Positions 27,101 through 34,780 of a DNA stretch of 64,000 nucleotides are shown here, piece after piece. The position numbers and the translations under genes were made by a program. Below the pieces are notes generated by a model, which did not search any database, had not been told where the DNA came from, and saw nothing but the letters and a program-made list of their open reading frames with translations. Position 1 is the stretch's first letter. The number at the start of each line of letters is the position of its first letter. Source of the DNA: an uncultured Sutterella sp. (lineage in GTDB: Bacteria; Pseudomonadota; Gammaproteobacteria; Burkholderiales; Burkholderiaceae_F); assembly GCA_958347955.1 (NCBI GenBank), contig CATVXH010000011.1, positions 7,511 through 71,510 of the forward strand, given 5' to 3'.

Positions 27101-28614
27101 GCTCTGGTCCCGCAGTCACCACCAAGTTCAATGTCGCAAACGGTCTCTTGGCTTTAAATTCCGACACGACGGATGCGGCTTTGTCCGCCTTCTCGGGCGC
27201 CGGCGTTAAAAACGCCCTCTATGTGACCGGGACTGTTAAGGGTGACTGGTCGGTCGCGGTGGGTGAAAACGCACAGGCCACAGAAACGGGTATTGTCATC
27301 GGATCCAACGGCGCTTTAATTGCTGATGCGGACGGTCATACCGTTGTGGAGACTGGTGTCACCATGGCTGAGGGCAGCAAGATTCACTTTGCCGACGTGG
27401 CTAAAGCCGCCGCTCAAAATGCCCAGGTCAATATTGCGGTCGATCCTGAAGCGGCGACAAGCGTTGATAACGTTCTCTATACGGTCAGTGGCTCAACTGT
27501 CGGTAATCTAACTCGTTACACATTCACTCAACGCACCGGCTCTGAGCTCGAGGAAGTAGGCTTGGGTGACGTGGATGACACGGAAGCGCTGGTTGATATT
27601 GCAGGCCAGGATGACTCGGCTTCGGACTACATTAACAATTTCCTTGACGAGTCCACTTCGTCGGTCAACAACGGCAATCGTTCACAACAAATCAACGCCG
27701 CGATGAACCTGGCCGCTGCCGCCGGTGTTCAAACGGTTGCGATTGACAGCGCCACGATGGGTATTGACGCGGCCGCCAAGCGCGCCTCTCTCATCAATAA
27801 CTTTGCCGAAGGCGGCGTGCTCTTTGCCGAAGCCACGGGCAAGCGCTTTGAAATGGGCGGCTCATCTGACTTCGGTGCCATCAAGACCGAGTTGGGCGGC
27901 ATTGTGGTCGGCGGTGAATACACCACGGGCGACTGGACATTCGGCGCGTTGGCCAACCTCGGTACTGGCACGGTTCGCGGTCAGGACGCCAACAGCGGTG
28001 TGAAGAACGACGTGGACTACTACGGTGTTCAGGCATACGCCGCTAAGCGCCTCGGCGCCTTCAACGTGGTGGGCCAAGTGGGCTACGTGCAAACGTCTAA
28101 CGACGTCACGCATACCACGGTCGGCATGGAAAAGGCTGACATCGACGCGGACGTGATGAGCGTCGGTGTTCGCGGTGAAATGCGCTTTGACCTCACGCAG
28201 AACACGCGCTTGGTGCCGTACATCGGCGTTAACTACTTGCGCGTGAGCACCGATGGATTCCACACAGATCAAGGTCTTGAAGTCAAGGATCAAGATCAGG
28301 ATCTCGTGACGATTCCGGTTGGCGTGAAGTTCGCGGGTGACATGCAAACGGCTTCCGGCTGGACGTGGACGCCGTCGGTTGATGTGGGCTACGTGGCCGC
28401 TTTGGGCGATCGTGACACCGACGCCCGCACGAAGGTCGGCGCCACGACTGTTCACACCTCGATGGACGTTTGGTCCGAAAGCGTGGTTCGCACGAGCGTT
28501 GGCTTGAAGGCTCAGAAGGACAATTGGGGCTTCGGCGTTCAGGCCGGCAGCGCCATGGGCTCTGACGACACGAAGGAACTCTTCGGTCAAGTCCGCGTTG
28601 ATTATCGCTTCTAA
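24139..28614 (+). CDS. Giant ESPR-type autotransporter 2
   Basis: A 1491-residue autotransporter. The N-terminus MNKAFKVLWNQVRNTYVVASE is a clear extended signal peptide region (ESPR), followed by the Sec hydrophobic core TLVAAAVAGLMVVGGTAFA. The passenger (about 55-1165) has a striking repeated glycine motif, GGG(L/V/M/I)(A/S) or close variants about ten times between residues 335 and 870 (VVGGGLS, VLGGGVA, IVGGGLA, VLGGGMA, VYGGGIA, IYGGGLA), spaced by beta-rich segments. The beta-barrel domain covers roughly the last 300 residues and ends VRVDYRF with terminal Phe. A ribosome site AAAGG precedes the ATG. Function is probably surface attachment or biofilm, inferred from architecture only. 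A terminator follows. Confidence 0.92.
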   Translation: MNKAFKVLWNQVRNTYVVASEAQTTHGKPSKATKTLVAAAVAGLMVVGGTAFAKDITYDYLTDEEGTSKFISGNGEELVIKTEGDARELALALKSGTIEDIRNALGVHDGKATLVGLAGGVNKMDELTPGVLLVAGAGLNEDQASMVYKLMQQITPFNGSSLQITGDTFIKNDGTSNPLLVATVGGDRLMNMSLAIETVDVGADAPTDFAPGLTKTIERTGNTNIEFSSGNLIGTVGGSSAINVGGLTLFKPNVTIPPIPPLFPEVKTDIYVKLQGAETTTKINGSTNISFTGSTSSAGTIGAGSAIAITGKANSIVTDGSNITIDTTAYSSGYEGLHAGVVGGGLSIATMGGESSATVGGTTTIDLKNGAVLGVLGGGVAASAEVSSVLDKVLDDQLSGYKDNILLDETLKEQGGKAEAVSGDVHIIVGEKSEVAGIVGGGLAAAQQMFDSTKPSSAKVEVGNVQIDIGSENAAPVFANEQEKIDYHNYELSPLLDEIKEYVKNPNGSSIGEFGLLKEIVDTAKPGMTIGVLGGGMALGYQANNGSDAEDRTQTVTSTSIVKDVAINVHSGYNIGIFGSGLAASSAASYIDPDTEQTTTKNAVSEVGNVVITLDGGDTVGVMGGGISFFTGTGEPNTGISAEATTVSSNILVEGDAIVDGLVGGGLAIDDSNPKDANGPVATKNASSTVTTANIQVDSGNVGYIHFEVFHPEQPVSDPGLSSYWNSLTYVMNAEKAAITGGGLAAGGQGSAKDTTGAAHVDTVNITLNGTQVVTDEGSGPSTVIDGNVYGGGIATDGGWSSVGTANITVDGAHVTGDIYGGGLALEGTYKTASGADDTYNNQSKTTVDTVNIWLQNGAVEGNVYAGGLVSAADGEDTAATSEVGTANVMLYNDQVLGETSTVDGSGAETANMILASETGAFAFADGQKVVAFDNITSTADVIGMNYDFGAKDTTNVVGTVNFASITGDNTKTMNIGTTESAGIASISSGPAVTTKFNVANGLLALNSDTTDAALSAFSGAGVKNALYVTGTVKGDWSVAVGENAQATETGIVIGSNGALIADADGHTVVETGVTMAEGSKIHFADVAKAAAQNAQVNIAVDPEAATSVDNVLYTVSGSTVGNLTRYTFTQRTGSELEEVGLGDVDDTEALVDIAGQDDSASDYINNFLDESTSSVNNGNRSQQINAAMNLAAAAGVQTVAIDSATMGIDAAAKRASLINNFAEGGVLFAEATGKRFEMGGSSDFGAIKTELGGIVVGGEYTTGDWTFGALANLGTGTVRGQDANSGVKNDVDYYGVQAYAAKRLGAFNVVGQVGYVQTSNDVTHTTVGMEKADIDADVMSVGVRGEMRFDLTQNTRLVPYIGVNYLRVSTDGFHTDQGLEVKDQDQDLVTIPVGVKFAGDMQTASGWTWTPSVDVGYVAALGDRDTDARTKVGATTVHTSMDVWSESVVRTSVGLKAQKDNWGFGVQAGSAMGSDDTKELFGQVRVDYRF

Positions 28615-28651
28615 AATAATCTGATCCATTTCCGGTCTTGGAAATGAAATG

Positions 28652-28679
28652 GGGAGGTCTGAAAGGATCTCCCTTTTTT
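28652..28679 (+). terminator. Intrinsic terminator of autotransporter 2
   Basis: GGGAGGTC (28652-28659) and GATCTCCC (28666-28673) form an 8-bp stem with one wobble, a 6-nt loop and six T after it. Confidence 0.85.
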
Positions 28680-28741
28680 GTGTTTGAAACATTCGATTCT
28701 GCGTACAATGATCGGATAGATCTTCTAAAGGTAGTGATTCC

Positions 28742-29626
28742 ATGTCCGAGAGTTATTCCTTGATTTCCGCTCGCGAGCATTTCCTCAGTCTGCCCGAGGT
28801 AAGCGCCTTTGCCGATTATCTGAGCGACTACATCGCGGGGCGCGCTTTTAATCCGCCCTATCTGACTCAAACTTATCGACCGCGGGTGCAGTATTGTTTT
28901 GTGAGCTTTGAAGACGCGTGGGATCAGTACATTCAGGAGACGGCTAATCGGCGATTTGAAGATGATCTCTTGGCCTATGAGAGCGCTCTCAGGGAAGCTG
29001 TTGAGAAAAAAGATGACGATGCGTTTATCGAAATCACTAAAAAAATCTTCGCCGCGCGCCCCCTTGTGCTCAGAAGCAACATTAAAAAAATTGAAGCGGT
29101 GAAAAATCTGACCGATAAAATCGACTGCGCCTGCCGGGAGCTTGAGTCTGATTCACCCAATTACTCAATTTTCGGCAGGGCGTACGGGCCGGCCATGTCC
29201 TTCTTTTATTCGAGGCTTTATGCGACGCTTATTCCCGATTTCATCACCTATGAAAGCCGGGTCTGCGCGGCGCTTTGCTACTTGATTCGTGAGTATTGTC
29301 TTTTTTGCGCGATGGATTTGCCGAAAAGCTTAAAGTGGGGAAGCTTGCACGGCTGGGGGAAAAATAACGGGGATCTCTCACGAAATGCCTCCTGGGAAAA
29401 CAATGTGTTCGAGCCCTTGGACAGAATTAAGAAGCGACCGATGAGAGAGCGCACATTCGCTCAAAGCAACATACTGGCTTCGTGGGTGGTGACTGAGGCG
29501 ATCGCCAAAGCGAGGAACAAAAAGGGGGCTGAGTGGCTCGAAGGGATTTATCCCATCCGTAAAGTGGAAGCCTCGCTTTACATGATGGGGGCGGAGTTGC
29601 CGCCTGTTGACCGGAAACTGCTCTGA
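28742..29626 (+). CDS. Protein of unknown function, possibly OGG/HhH-glycosylase-like fold
   Basis: A soluble 294-residue protein with no signal or membrane segment. The middle has AYGPAMSFFYSRLYATLIPDF followed by ITYESRVCAALCYL, and the end has PIRKVEASLYMMG. The order 'YGP...PDFITYESRV...RKVEASLYM' is reminiscent of uncharacterised proteins with an 8-oxoguanine glycosylase-like helical fold, where a (D/E)SRV segment follows the helix-hairpin-helix. That is pattern recall, not a search result. A catalytic lysine is not evident. It stands alone after the giant autotransporter, with a convergent terminator before ggt. Confidence 0.6.
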   Translation: MSESYSLISAREHFLSLPEVSAFADYLSDYIAGRAFNPPYLTQTYRPRVQYCFVSFEDAWDQYIQETANRRFEDDLLAYESALREAVEKKDDDAFIEITKKIFAARPLVLRSNIKKIEAVKNLTDKIDCACRELESDSPNYSIFGRAYGPAMSFFYSRLYATLIPDFITYESRVCAALCYLIREYCLFCAMDLPKSLKWGSLHGWGKNNGDLSRNASWENNVFEPLDRIKKRPMRERTFAQSNILASWVVTEAIAKARNKKGAEWLEGIYPIRKVEASLYMMGAELPPVDRKLL

Positions 29627-29630
29627 TTTT

Positions 29631-29666
29631 CCCAAATAAAAATCGGGTGGGATTTCTCCCACCCGA
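29631..29666 (-). terminator. Terminator of the ggt operon (minus), possibly bidirectional
   Basis: TCGGGTGGGA (29643-29652) and TCCCACCCGA (29657-29666) form a perfect 10-bp stem with a TTTC loop. On the minus strand a T-rich run follows, fitting the end of the gene at 29692. The plus-strand gene ends at 29626, so the stem can serve both. Confidence 0.85.
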
Positions 29667-29691
29667 AATCATTTAGCGATACGCTAAGCTC

Positions 29692-31308
29692 TTAGAAACA
29701 GGCGATGTGGCCGTCCGTGCGCTTTTCGGTGCCGGCGCAAAGGACACCGGTCTTCTCATCGCGCAAAATGACCTGCCCGCGTCCCATGTGATAGGGATCG
29801 GGTTGCACAACAATGTTGTGACCCATGCGTTGCAGCAGGCGAATCAAGTGGTTGGGCATTTCCTGTTCCACTTCGACCTTCTTGCCGCCAATCCATTGCC
29901 AACGCGGCGCGTCGAGCGCCTGTTGAGGATTGAGACCGAAGTCGATCATATTCATGATGACTTGCAGGTGGGCCTGAGGTTGCATCCAGCCGCCCATAAT
30001 GCCCAAAGCCGAGATCGGCTTATCACCCTTGGAGATGAAGGCCGGGATGATGGTGTGGTACGGGCGCTTGCCGCCTTCGTACGCATTGGGGTGCGTTTCA
30101 TCGAAGCGGAAGTTTTGGGCGCGGTCGTTGAGCGAAATGCCGGTGCCCGGAATCACGATGCCGGAGCCAAAGCCTCTGAAGTTGCTCTGGATCATGCTCA
30201 CCATGTTGCCTTCGGCGTCGGCGGTGGCGAAGTAGACCGTGGAGCTATAGCGCGGATCGCCCACTTCAGGCATCAAAGCGGAGTCCGGCTTGATGAGTTT
30301 GCGGCGGTCATCGGCGTAGCGTTGGCTCAAAAGCTGTTCAGAGGTGACAAGCATGCGAGAGGGCTCGGCCACGTATTCCATCGTGTCGACAAAGGCCAAC
30401 TTCATGGCTTCGATTTGCTTATGAAGCGTGTCGATCGTGTCGCGTTCGCCGAACGTGAAGCCCTTGAGGATGTTCAAGGCCATCAGCACCGTGATGCCGT
30501 GGCTGTTGGGCGGAATTTCCCACACGTCATAGCCGCGGTAGTCGGTCTTTAAGGGTTCAACCCATTCGGGGTGGTAGGCGGCGAGGTCTTCGGCGGACAA
30601 GAAGCCGTTATGCTCCTTCATGAAAGCGTCCATCTTTTGGGCAAGCTCGCCGCGGTAGAAGGATTCGCCTTTGGTGCGGGCGATTTCGCGAAGCGTTTCG
30701 GCCATGTCATGGCTCTTGAAGATGTCGCCGGGGCGCAGCCACGTGTTGTTCGGCGCGAAGGTGTCAAACCAGCCTTTAAATTCCGGACGGTCGCGATACT
30801 TGCCGTAAATGCCCCAGGCCTCTTCCCACAAGCGGCTGATGTTGGGGGAGACGGGGTAGCCGTTTTCAGCGTAATCGATGGCAGGCTGCATCACCTGTTC
30901 AAGCGGCAGACGACCGAAACGTTCATGCATGGCCATCCAACCGCCGACGGCGCCCGGCACGTCGATCGGTTCAACGCCGTAGGGCGGGATGCTGTCAAAA
31001 CCGCGTTCTTTCAATTTGGCGATGGAGGCGGCTTTGGGCAAGGGACCCGAGCCGTTAATGCCGTAGAGTTTGCCCTTGTACCAGATGAGCGCGAAGCAGT
31101 CAGCGCCAAGACCGTTACCGGTAGGCTCAACAACAGGTTGGGCGCTGGCCACAGCCACGGCCGCGTCAATGGCGTTGCCGCCTTGCAGGAGCACGCGAAG
31201 GCCCGCGGCGGCGCCCGACGGATTGCCCACGCAGCTCATGCCGTTTTTGGCGTAAACCACATGGCGCTTGGAAGCATACGGATAATCTTGAGCGTCAAAT
31301 TTAAACAT
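29692..31308 (-). CDS. ggt: Gamma-glutamyltransferase family protein, no signal peptide
   Basis: Ntn-hydrolase that cleaves or transfers the gamma-glutamyl group of glutathione and related peptides. The proenzyme self-cleaves before a threonine. Here the expected nucleophile is Thr357 in SSTVYF, preceding DAEGNMVSMIQSNF. Other family blocks are GGNAIDAAVAVA (about 43-54), GNGLGADCFAL, GNPSGAAAGL and ALGIMGGWMQPQ. At 538 residues it lacks the secretion signal of E. coli Ggt, so a cytoplasmic enzyme of the YwrD type is likely. It is downstream of a membrane transporter gene on the same strand (36 bp), suggesting import followed by hydrolysis of gamma-glutamyl compounds. AAGGAAG lies in front of the ATG. 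Confidence 0.85.
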   Translation of the reverse strand: MFKFDAQDYPYASKRHVVYAKNGMSCVGNPSGAAAGLRVLLQGGNAIDAAVAVASAQPVVEPTGNGLGADCFALIWYKGKLYGINGSGPLPKAASIAKLKERGFDSIPPYGVEPIDVPGAVGGWMAMHERFGRLPLEQVMQPAIDYAENGYPVSPNISRLWEEAWGIYGKYRDRPEFKGWFDTFAPNNTWLRPGDIFKSHDMAETLREIARTKGESFYRGELAQKMDAFMKEHNGFLSAEDLAAYHPEWVEPLKTDYRGYDVWEIPPNSHGITVLMALNILKGFTFGERDTIDTLHKQIEAMKLAFVDTMEYVAEPSRMLVTSEQLLSQRYADDRRKLIKPDSALMPEVGDPRYSSTVYFATADAEGNMVSMIQSNFRGFGSGIVIPGTGISLNDRAQNFRFDETHPNAYEGGKRPYHTIIPAFISKGDKPISALGIMGGWMQPQAHLQVIMNMIDFGLNPQQALDAPRWQWIGGKKVEVEQEMPNHLIRLLQRMGHNIVVQPDPYHMGRGQVILRDEKTGVLCAGTEKRTDGHIACF

Positions 31309-31344
31309 GATGAGTCTTCCTTTTCACTACAACGATTCAAATTC

Positions 31345-32523
31345 TTACGGGATGAGGAACGTTTCGAAAAAGCCCGCGATGATCACCGATACCGATGTCA
31401 CAGTGGTAAAGCCCGCGACAAGGTATTTCGACATGATGGCATCGAGCACCACTTGCTTTTCTTCTTCGTTTTCAGCCGCGGCGGTTGCCACTTCGTTGGC
31501 AATCAGGTAGGTCGCGGGGAAGCCCAGAAGCTGAGCGGCCGCCACACCCAAGGCAACGTTTTTGTGTCCCTGCACCTTCCACAGGGGCAAAATGCCGAAG
31601 CAGACATAAAGCAAAATGAATACAACCACGAATATCACGACCGTGCTGTAGCCCAAGACAATGAGGTCGCCCAAGTCAATCTTGGCCAAGCTCGGAATAA
31701 TCGAGGCAAAAACGGCGACGTTAAAAATGCCGCTCGATTTGGCCTGAGCCAAAATGTTTTTCGGCACCAAGCCCGTGGTGGCTATGATGGCGCCCAGGAT
31801 CAGGCACCAGATCGTGTAGCTCAAACCCGTCATTTGACCGATGCAGGAAGCCACCCAGGAGAAGAAGGCGGTGATGCCCAAGCAGACGAATTGACCGTAA
31901 TACTTCTTATATTTCTCGGCGAAGGTCGGTTTCGGTTCTTCTCCGGCCTTGGGTTGCGCCTTATTGGGGTTGACGCCCGTTTGACGATAAACCGCAAGCA
32001 CTTCACGGGCTTCACGAAGACCGAAATAGGAGGCGAAGGGAGTGCCGAAGAACTTTTGCACAGCGTAGATGATCGTGCCCAAAGCGGCGGCCATTTCAAG
32101 ACCGTTTTCCATGGCGGCCGACGTCATAATTTGCGTGGCCACGATACCGCCGTTAATAATCGGGATGGTGACGATCGTTTCGTTATAGCCGATCAGGGGG
32201 ACAAGAACGATCATGCCGATCCAAATCACGGCCATGGACAAGCAGGCGGTAGCCACCGTGCGCCATTCGGCAATCAGCTCACGCATATTGATTGTCGTGC
32301 CCATGCCGAAAACCACAAAGCCCACGGCCCATTTGCCGATTTGCGTAAGACCGGCCTGGTTAATGACATCGTCCGGAATCCAGTCGGCCATAAAAAAGAT
32401 CAAGAACAAAAGCAAGCTCACAAACACGGAGGAGACTTTTGCCTTGGTGGCCACTCCCAAAAAGTCGCCGATTGCGAAAAACGCAAGGCATACAAAAATA
32501 TAAAAAAGCATACCCTCAAACAT
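31345..32523 (-). CDS. Polytopic membrane transporter, GltS-like
   Basis: A 392-residue membrane protein with about ten hydrophobic segments in two halves (about 1-160 and 215-390) joined by a charged cytoplasmic loop (GVNPNKAQPKAGEEPKPTFAEKYKKYY). The repeated, inverted-looking halves and glycine-rich turns (NGGIVATQIMTSAAMENG; AAAQLLGFPATYLIANEVA) resemble sodium/glutamate or related carboxylate symporters, but I cannot place it with certainty. It directly precedes ggt in the same direction. The inference is uptake of glutamate or gamma-glutamyl substrates. AAAGGAC lies 8 nt before the ATG. Confidence 0.65.
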   Translation of the reverse strand: MFEGMLFYIFVCLAFFAIGDFLGVATKAKVSSVFVSLLLFLIFFMADWIPDDVINQAGLTQIGKWAVGFVVFGMGTTINMRELIAEWRTVATACLSMAVIWIGMIVLVPLIGYNETIVTIPIINGGIVATQIMTSAAMENGLEMAAALGTIIYAVQKFFGTPFASYFGLREAREVLAVYRQTGVNPNKAQPKAGEEPKPTFAEKYKKYYGQFVCLGITAFFSWVASCIGQMTGLSYTIWCLILGAIIATTGLVPKNILAQAKSSGIFNVAVFASIIPSLAKIDLGDLIVLGYSTVVIFVVVFILLYVCFGILPLWKVQGHKNVALGVAAAQLLGFPATYLIANEVATAAAENEEEKQVVLDAIMSKYLVAGFTTVTSVSVIIAGFFETFLIP

Positions 32524-32743
32524 GATGCTGTCCTTTAACGGGTTGAATTAATGATTAAGGGAAAATATTCCACATTTAAGGCATCGTACTGGGGTTATCT
32601 TCACACGAAAATAAGCATTTCACCTAGTTGTAGGAGGATTTGTCTAAGGGTATGTACGGAGTGACTCGAGCCTTTGCTGTCGACCCGTCAAGATGTGAAA
32701 GTTACGGAGATCTCAACAGTGGAAATTTCTGAGAATCGGTTTG

Positions 32744-32787
32744 GTGCAAAAAATAAAGGTGTTGATCGAGTTATTCAATCAACACCT
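32744..32787 (-). terminator. Intrinsic terminator downstream of the lysine-rich membrane protein gene
   Basis: A perfect 10-bp stem, AGGTGTTGAT (32757-32766) with ATCAACACCT (32778-32787). On the minus strand it is followed by TTTATTTTTT, so it ends the transcript of the gene at 32804. It also insulates the divergent upstream region of the transporter at 32523. Confidence 0.85.
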
Positions 32788-32803
32788 GCATTTTGTCATC
32801 GCG

Positions 32804-33637
32804 CTAGGATTCAGTTTGAGGTTTTGCCGAGGACTCTGCCTGTGGCGTTTGGGTTAATGCCGCCGCGGGTTTCGCTCTGGGTTTTCTTGGGCGAGAAGTT
32901 TTTGTCTTGGGTGCTGCGGTGTTGCTGTTCTTGCGAGGCGAGCGGGGCTTGCGGACAGCGGGCTTTTTCGGCTTTTCTTCAACCGCGGCCGGCGCAGGCG
33001 TAGCCCCAATCTCAGGCTCTGCTACCGGGGCGGTAGTTGCAGGGGTTTGTGCGACAGAGGGCTTAACCGTCTCTTCAGCTTTGACTTCTGGTGCCGCCGT
33101 TTGTGCCACAGCAGGTGCCTTGGGAGCTTTATTGTCGGTTCTGCGTTGGTTATTGCGACGGGCTTTGGGTTTGGCGCCAGTTTTTGCTTCCGGTTTCGCG
33201 CTTGTTTGAGCGGCAGGCGCGTTTGCCTGCGCAGCTTCCGCCTCGGCGGTTGCCGCGGGTTTCTGACGGCTTCTGGGGCGGCGGCCTGCGGGACCCGATT
33301 TTTGAGTTTTAGCCGCTTCGCGCCGCCTATGGGCTTCTTTTTGCTCCGGCGTGCGCGCATCCGTTAACAGCAAAACCTGCTCCTCAACGGTTTCGGTGCT
33401 TCGGGCGAAATAAAAAATAACCGCGGCAGCAATGGCCACCAGCACAATCCAAATCGAATCGGTCGGCATGAAAAAGCCGATGATAAAGAAAAGCAGCGCT
33501 CCCCAGAGGGCCCACTGCCAAGGAATGCGCTTTTTATCGCGGCGGCTCTTTTTGTCCGCCCAAGCTTTCATTCCGAAGATGTCGTCAAACATCGCCGACC
33601 AGGCGCTGCCTGTGTTTTGTTGGGATTGTTTTTTCAT
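32804..33637 (-). CDS. Membrane protein with a long Ala/Pro/Lys-rich tail
   Basis: A 277-residue protein of unknown function. Residues about 37-80 hold two adjacent membrane helices (WALWGALLFFIIGFFM and IWIVLVAIAAAVIFYFA). The remaining 190 residues are low-complexity, dominated by Ala, Lys, Pro, Arg, Gln and Thr, with several RKPRSPRK and KPRARRNN-like basic clusters that would suit DNA, RNA or lipid binding. The tail length would vary easily between strains. The start at 33637 (MKKQSQQN) has AGGAACAGGT just upstream; an earlier in-frame start would add 13 residues. It has its own terminator and is divergent from the DMT exporter gene. Confidence 0.65.
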   Translation of the reverse strand: MKKQSQQNTGSAWSAMFDDIFGMKAWADKKSRRDKKRIPWQWALWGALLFFIIGFFMPTDSIWIVLVAIAAAVIFYFARSTETVEEQVLLLTDARTPEQKEAHRRREAAKTQKSGPAGRRPRSRQKPAATAEAEAAQANAPAAQTSAKPEAKTGAKPKARRNNQRRTDNKAPKAPAVAQTAAPEVKAEETVKPSVAQTPATTAPVAEPEIGATPAPAAVEEKPKKPAVRKPRSPRKNSNTAAPKTKTSRPRKPRAKPAAALTQTPQAESSAKPQTES

Positions 33638-33777
33638 ATACCTGTTCCTGATTTTAGGAAAATCCGACAGCCCCAATATATCACGGGCGCGGAAGGCTGC
33701 GCTACTAAAGCAAGTGTATTCTTTTTTAAATGGCGCATGAGGTACAATTTTTGCCCTTATTTGTTGTGTAGATCTCT

Positions 33778-34686
33778 ATGCTGTCTTACGCTTTTATCGT
33801 TTTGCATCTGTCCATTGTGCTTGCGGGTTTTACCGGCGTGCTGGGGCGTTTGATCACGCTAAACGAGGGGTTGCTTGTTTGGTACCGCGTGATGTTCGCA
33901 AGCGTTTTTTCCTTTTTGTATTTGGCCATTCAAAAAGGACAGATTCGATTAGCTTTTAAAGATATCCTTCGCATCGCCTGGGTGGGGTTGCTTCTTTGCA
34001 TCCACTGGCTTCTTTTTTACGGCTCAATCAAATACTCCAACGTCTCTATCGGAGTAGTGTGCTTTGCTTCCGTGGGCTTTTTTACCGCGCTGATCGATCC
34101 CATCTGGAGTAAGAGGGCGTTTTCAATCCGAGAGATTGTTTTTAGTCTTTTGACAATCATCGGCATCGCGCTGATTTTCCATTTTGACACTCGGTATCAG
34201 ACAGGGATTATTCTCGGAATATTGTCGGCAATCGCCGCGGCTTTTTTAACCATTGAGAATCGCCGCGTGGGTTCCGACTATCCGCTGATGACTTTTCTTT
34301 TCTACGAACTGTTGGCGAGCGCCGTCATCATGACAGCGTTTATCCCGGTTTACCTGTCCTATTTCCCAGTTCCCAGCATTGTGCCCTCTCTCTCAGATTT
34401 CATCTATCTGCTGATTCTTTCAAGCTTCTGCACTGTCGGCATGTTCTCTCTGCAACTTGAGGCCTTAAAACGCCTTTCGGCCTTTACCGTCAATTTGAGT
34501 TACAACCTGGAGCCCGTTTACAGCATCATTTTGGCGATGATTATTTTCCATGAGGCAAAAGATCTCAATTTCTCGTTTTATGTCGGCCTGCTTCTGATTT
34601 GCGTCTCTGTGTTGCTTCAAAGCTACTTTCACTGGAGCACGCATAAGAAACTTCAGAAGTTAAAAGCGAAAAACACCTCCGCCTAA
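33778..34686 (+). CDS. EamA/DMT superfamily transporter
   Basis: Ten-helix drug/metabolite transporter, 302 residues, with two EamA repeats. The first covers about 1-130 (ITLNEGLLVWYRVMFASVFSFLYL, then IHWLLFYGSIKYSNVSIG) and the second about 140-285 (GILSAIAAAFLTIENRRVG, then FTVNLSYNLEPVYSIILAMIIFHEAKDL). The E-P pair in the second repeat is typical. A short basic C-terminus ends in the cytoplasm. These proteins often export amino acids or other metabolites; the substrate here is not known. Convergent with an M20 peptidase gene across a strong terminator. Confidence 0.88.
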   Translation: MLSYAFIVLHLSIVLAGFTGVLGRLITLNEGLLVWYRVMFASVFSFLYLAIQKGQIRLAFKDILRIAWVGLLLCIHWLLFYGSIKYSNVSIGVVCFASVGFFTALIDPIWSKRAFSIREIVFSLLTIIGIALIFHFDTRYQTGIILGILSAIAAAFLTIENRRVGSDYPLMTFLFYELLASAVIMTAFIPVYLSYFPVPSIVPSLSDFIYLLILSSFCTVGMFSLQLEALKRLSAFTVNLSYNLEPVYSIILAMIIFHEAKDLNFSFYVGLLLICVSVLLQSYFHWSTHKKLQKLKAKNTSA

Positions 34687-34706
34687 AAAGAATATCATCA
34701 AACAAT

Positions 34707-34752
34707 CAGAGGCCCCCGGTTCTCGGTATAAGAATCGGGGGCCTCTGTTATT
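34707..34752. terminator. Bidirectional terminator between convergent genes
   Basis: A 12-bp perfect stem CAGAGGCCCCCG (34707-34718) with CGGGGGCCTCTG (34736-34747), extended inward by GTTCT/AGAAT pairing, followed by TTATTT. It lies between the DMT transporter and the peptidase gene. Confidence 0.85.
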
Positions 34753-34780
34753 TGCGCTCTTTTAGGCAAGCGCCCTTATC

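Noticed and set aside
27862..28743. 293-codon minus-strand frame (and another at 28283-28870) under the autotransporter 2 barrel
   Set aside because: Antisense to a strongly supported beta-barrel domain with terminal Phe. The translations resemble nothing and have no ribosome site.
30571..32538. 655-codon plus-strand open frame opposite ggt and the transporter
   Set aside because: Low-complexity, His/Arg-rich translation. The minus strand encodes two proteins with clear family motifs, and the open frame follows from their codon bias.
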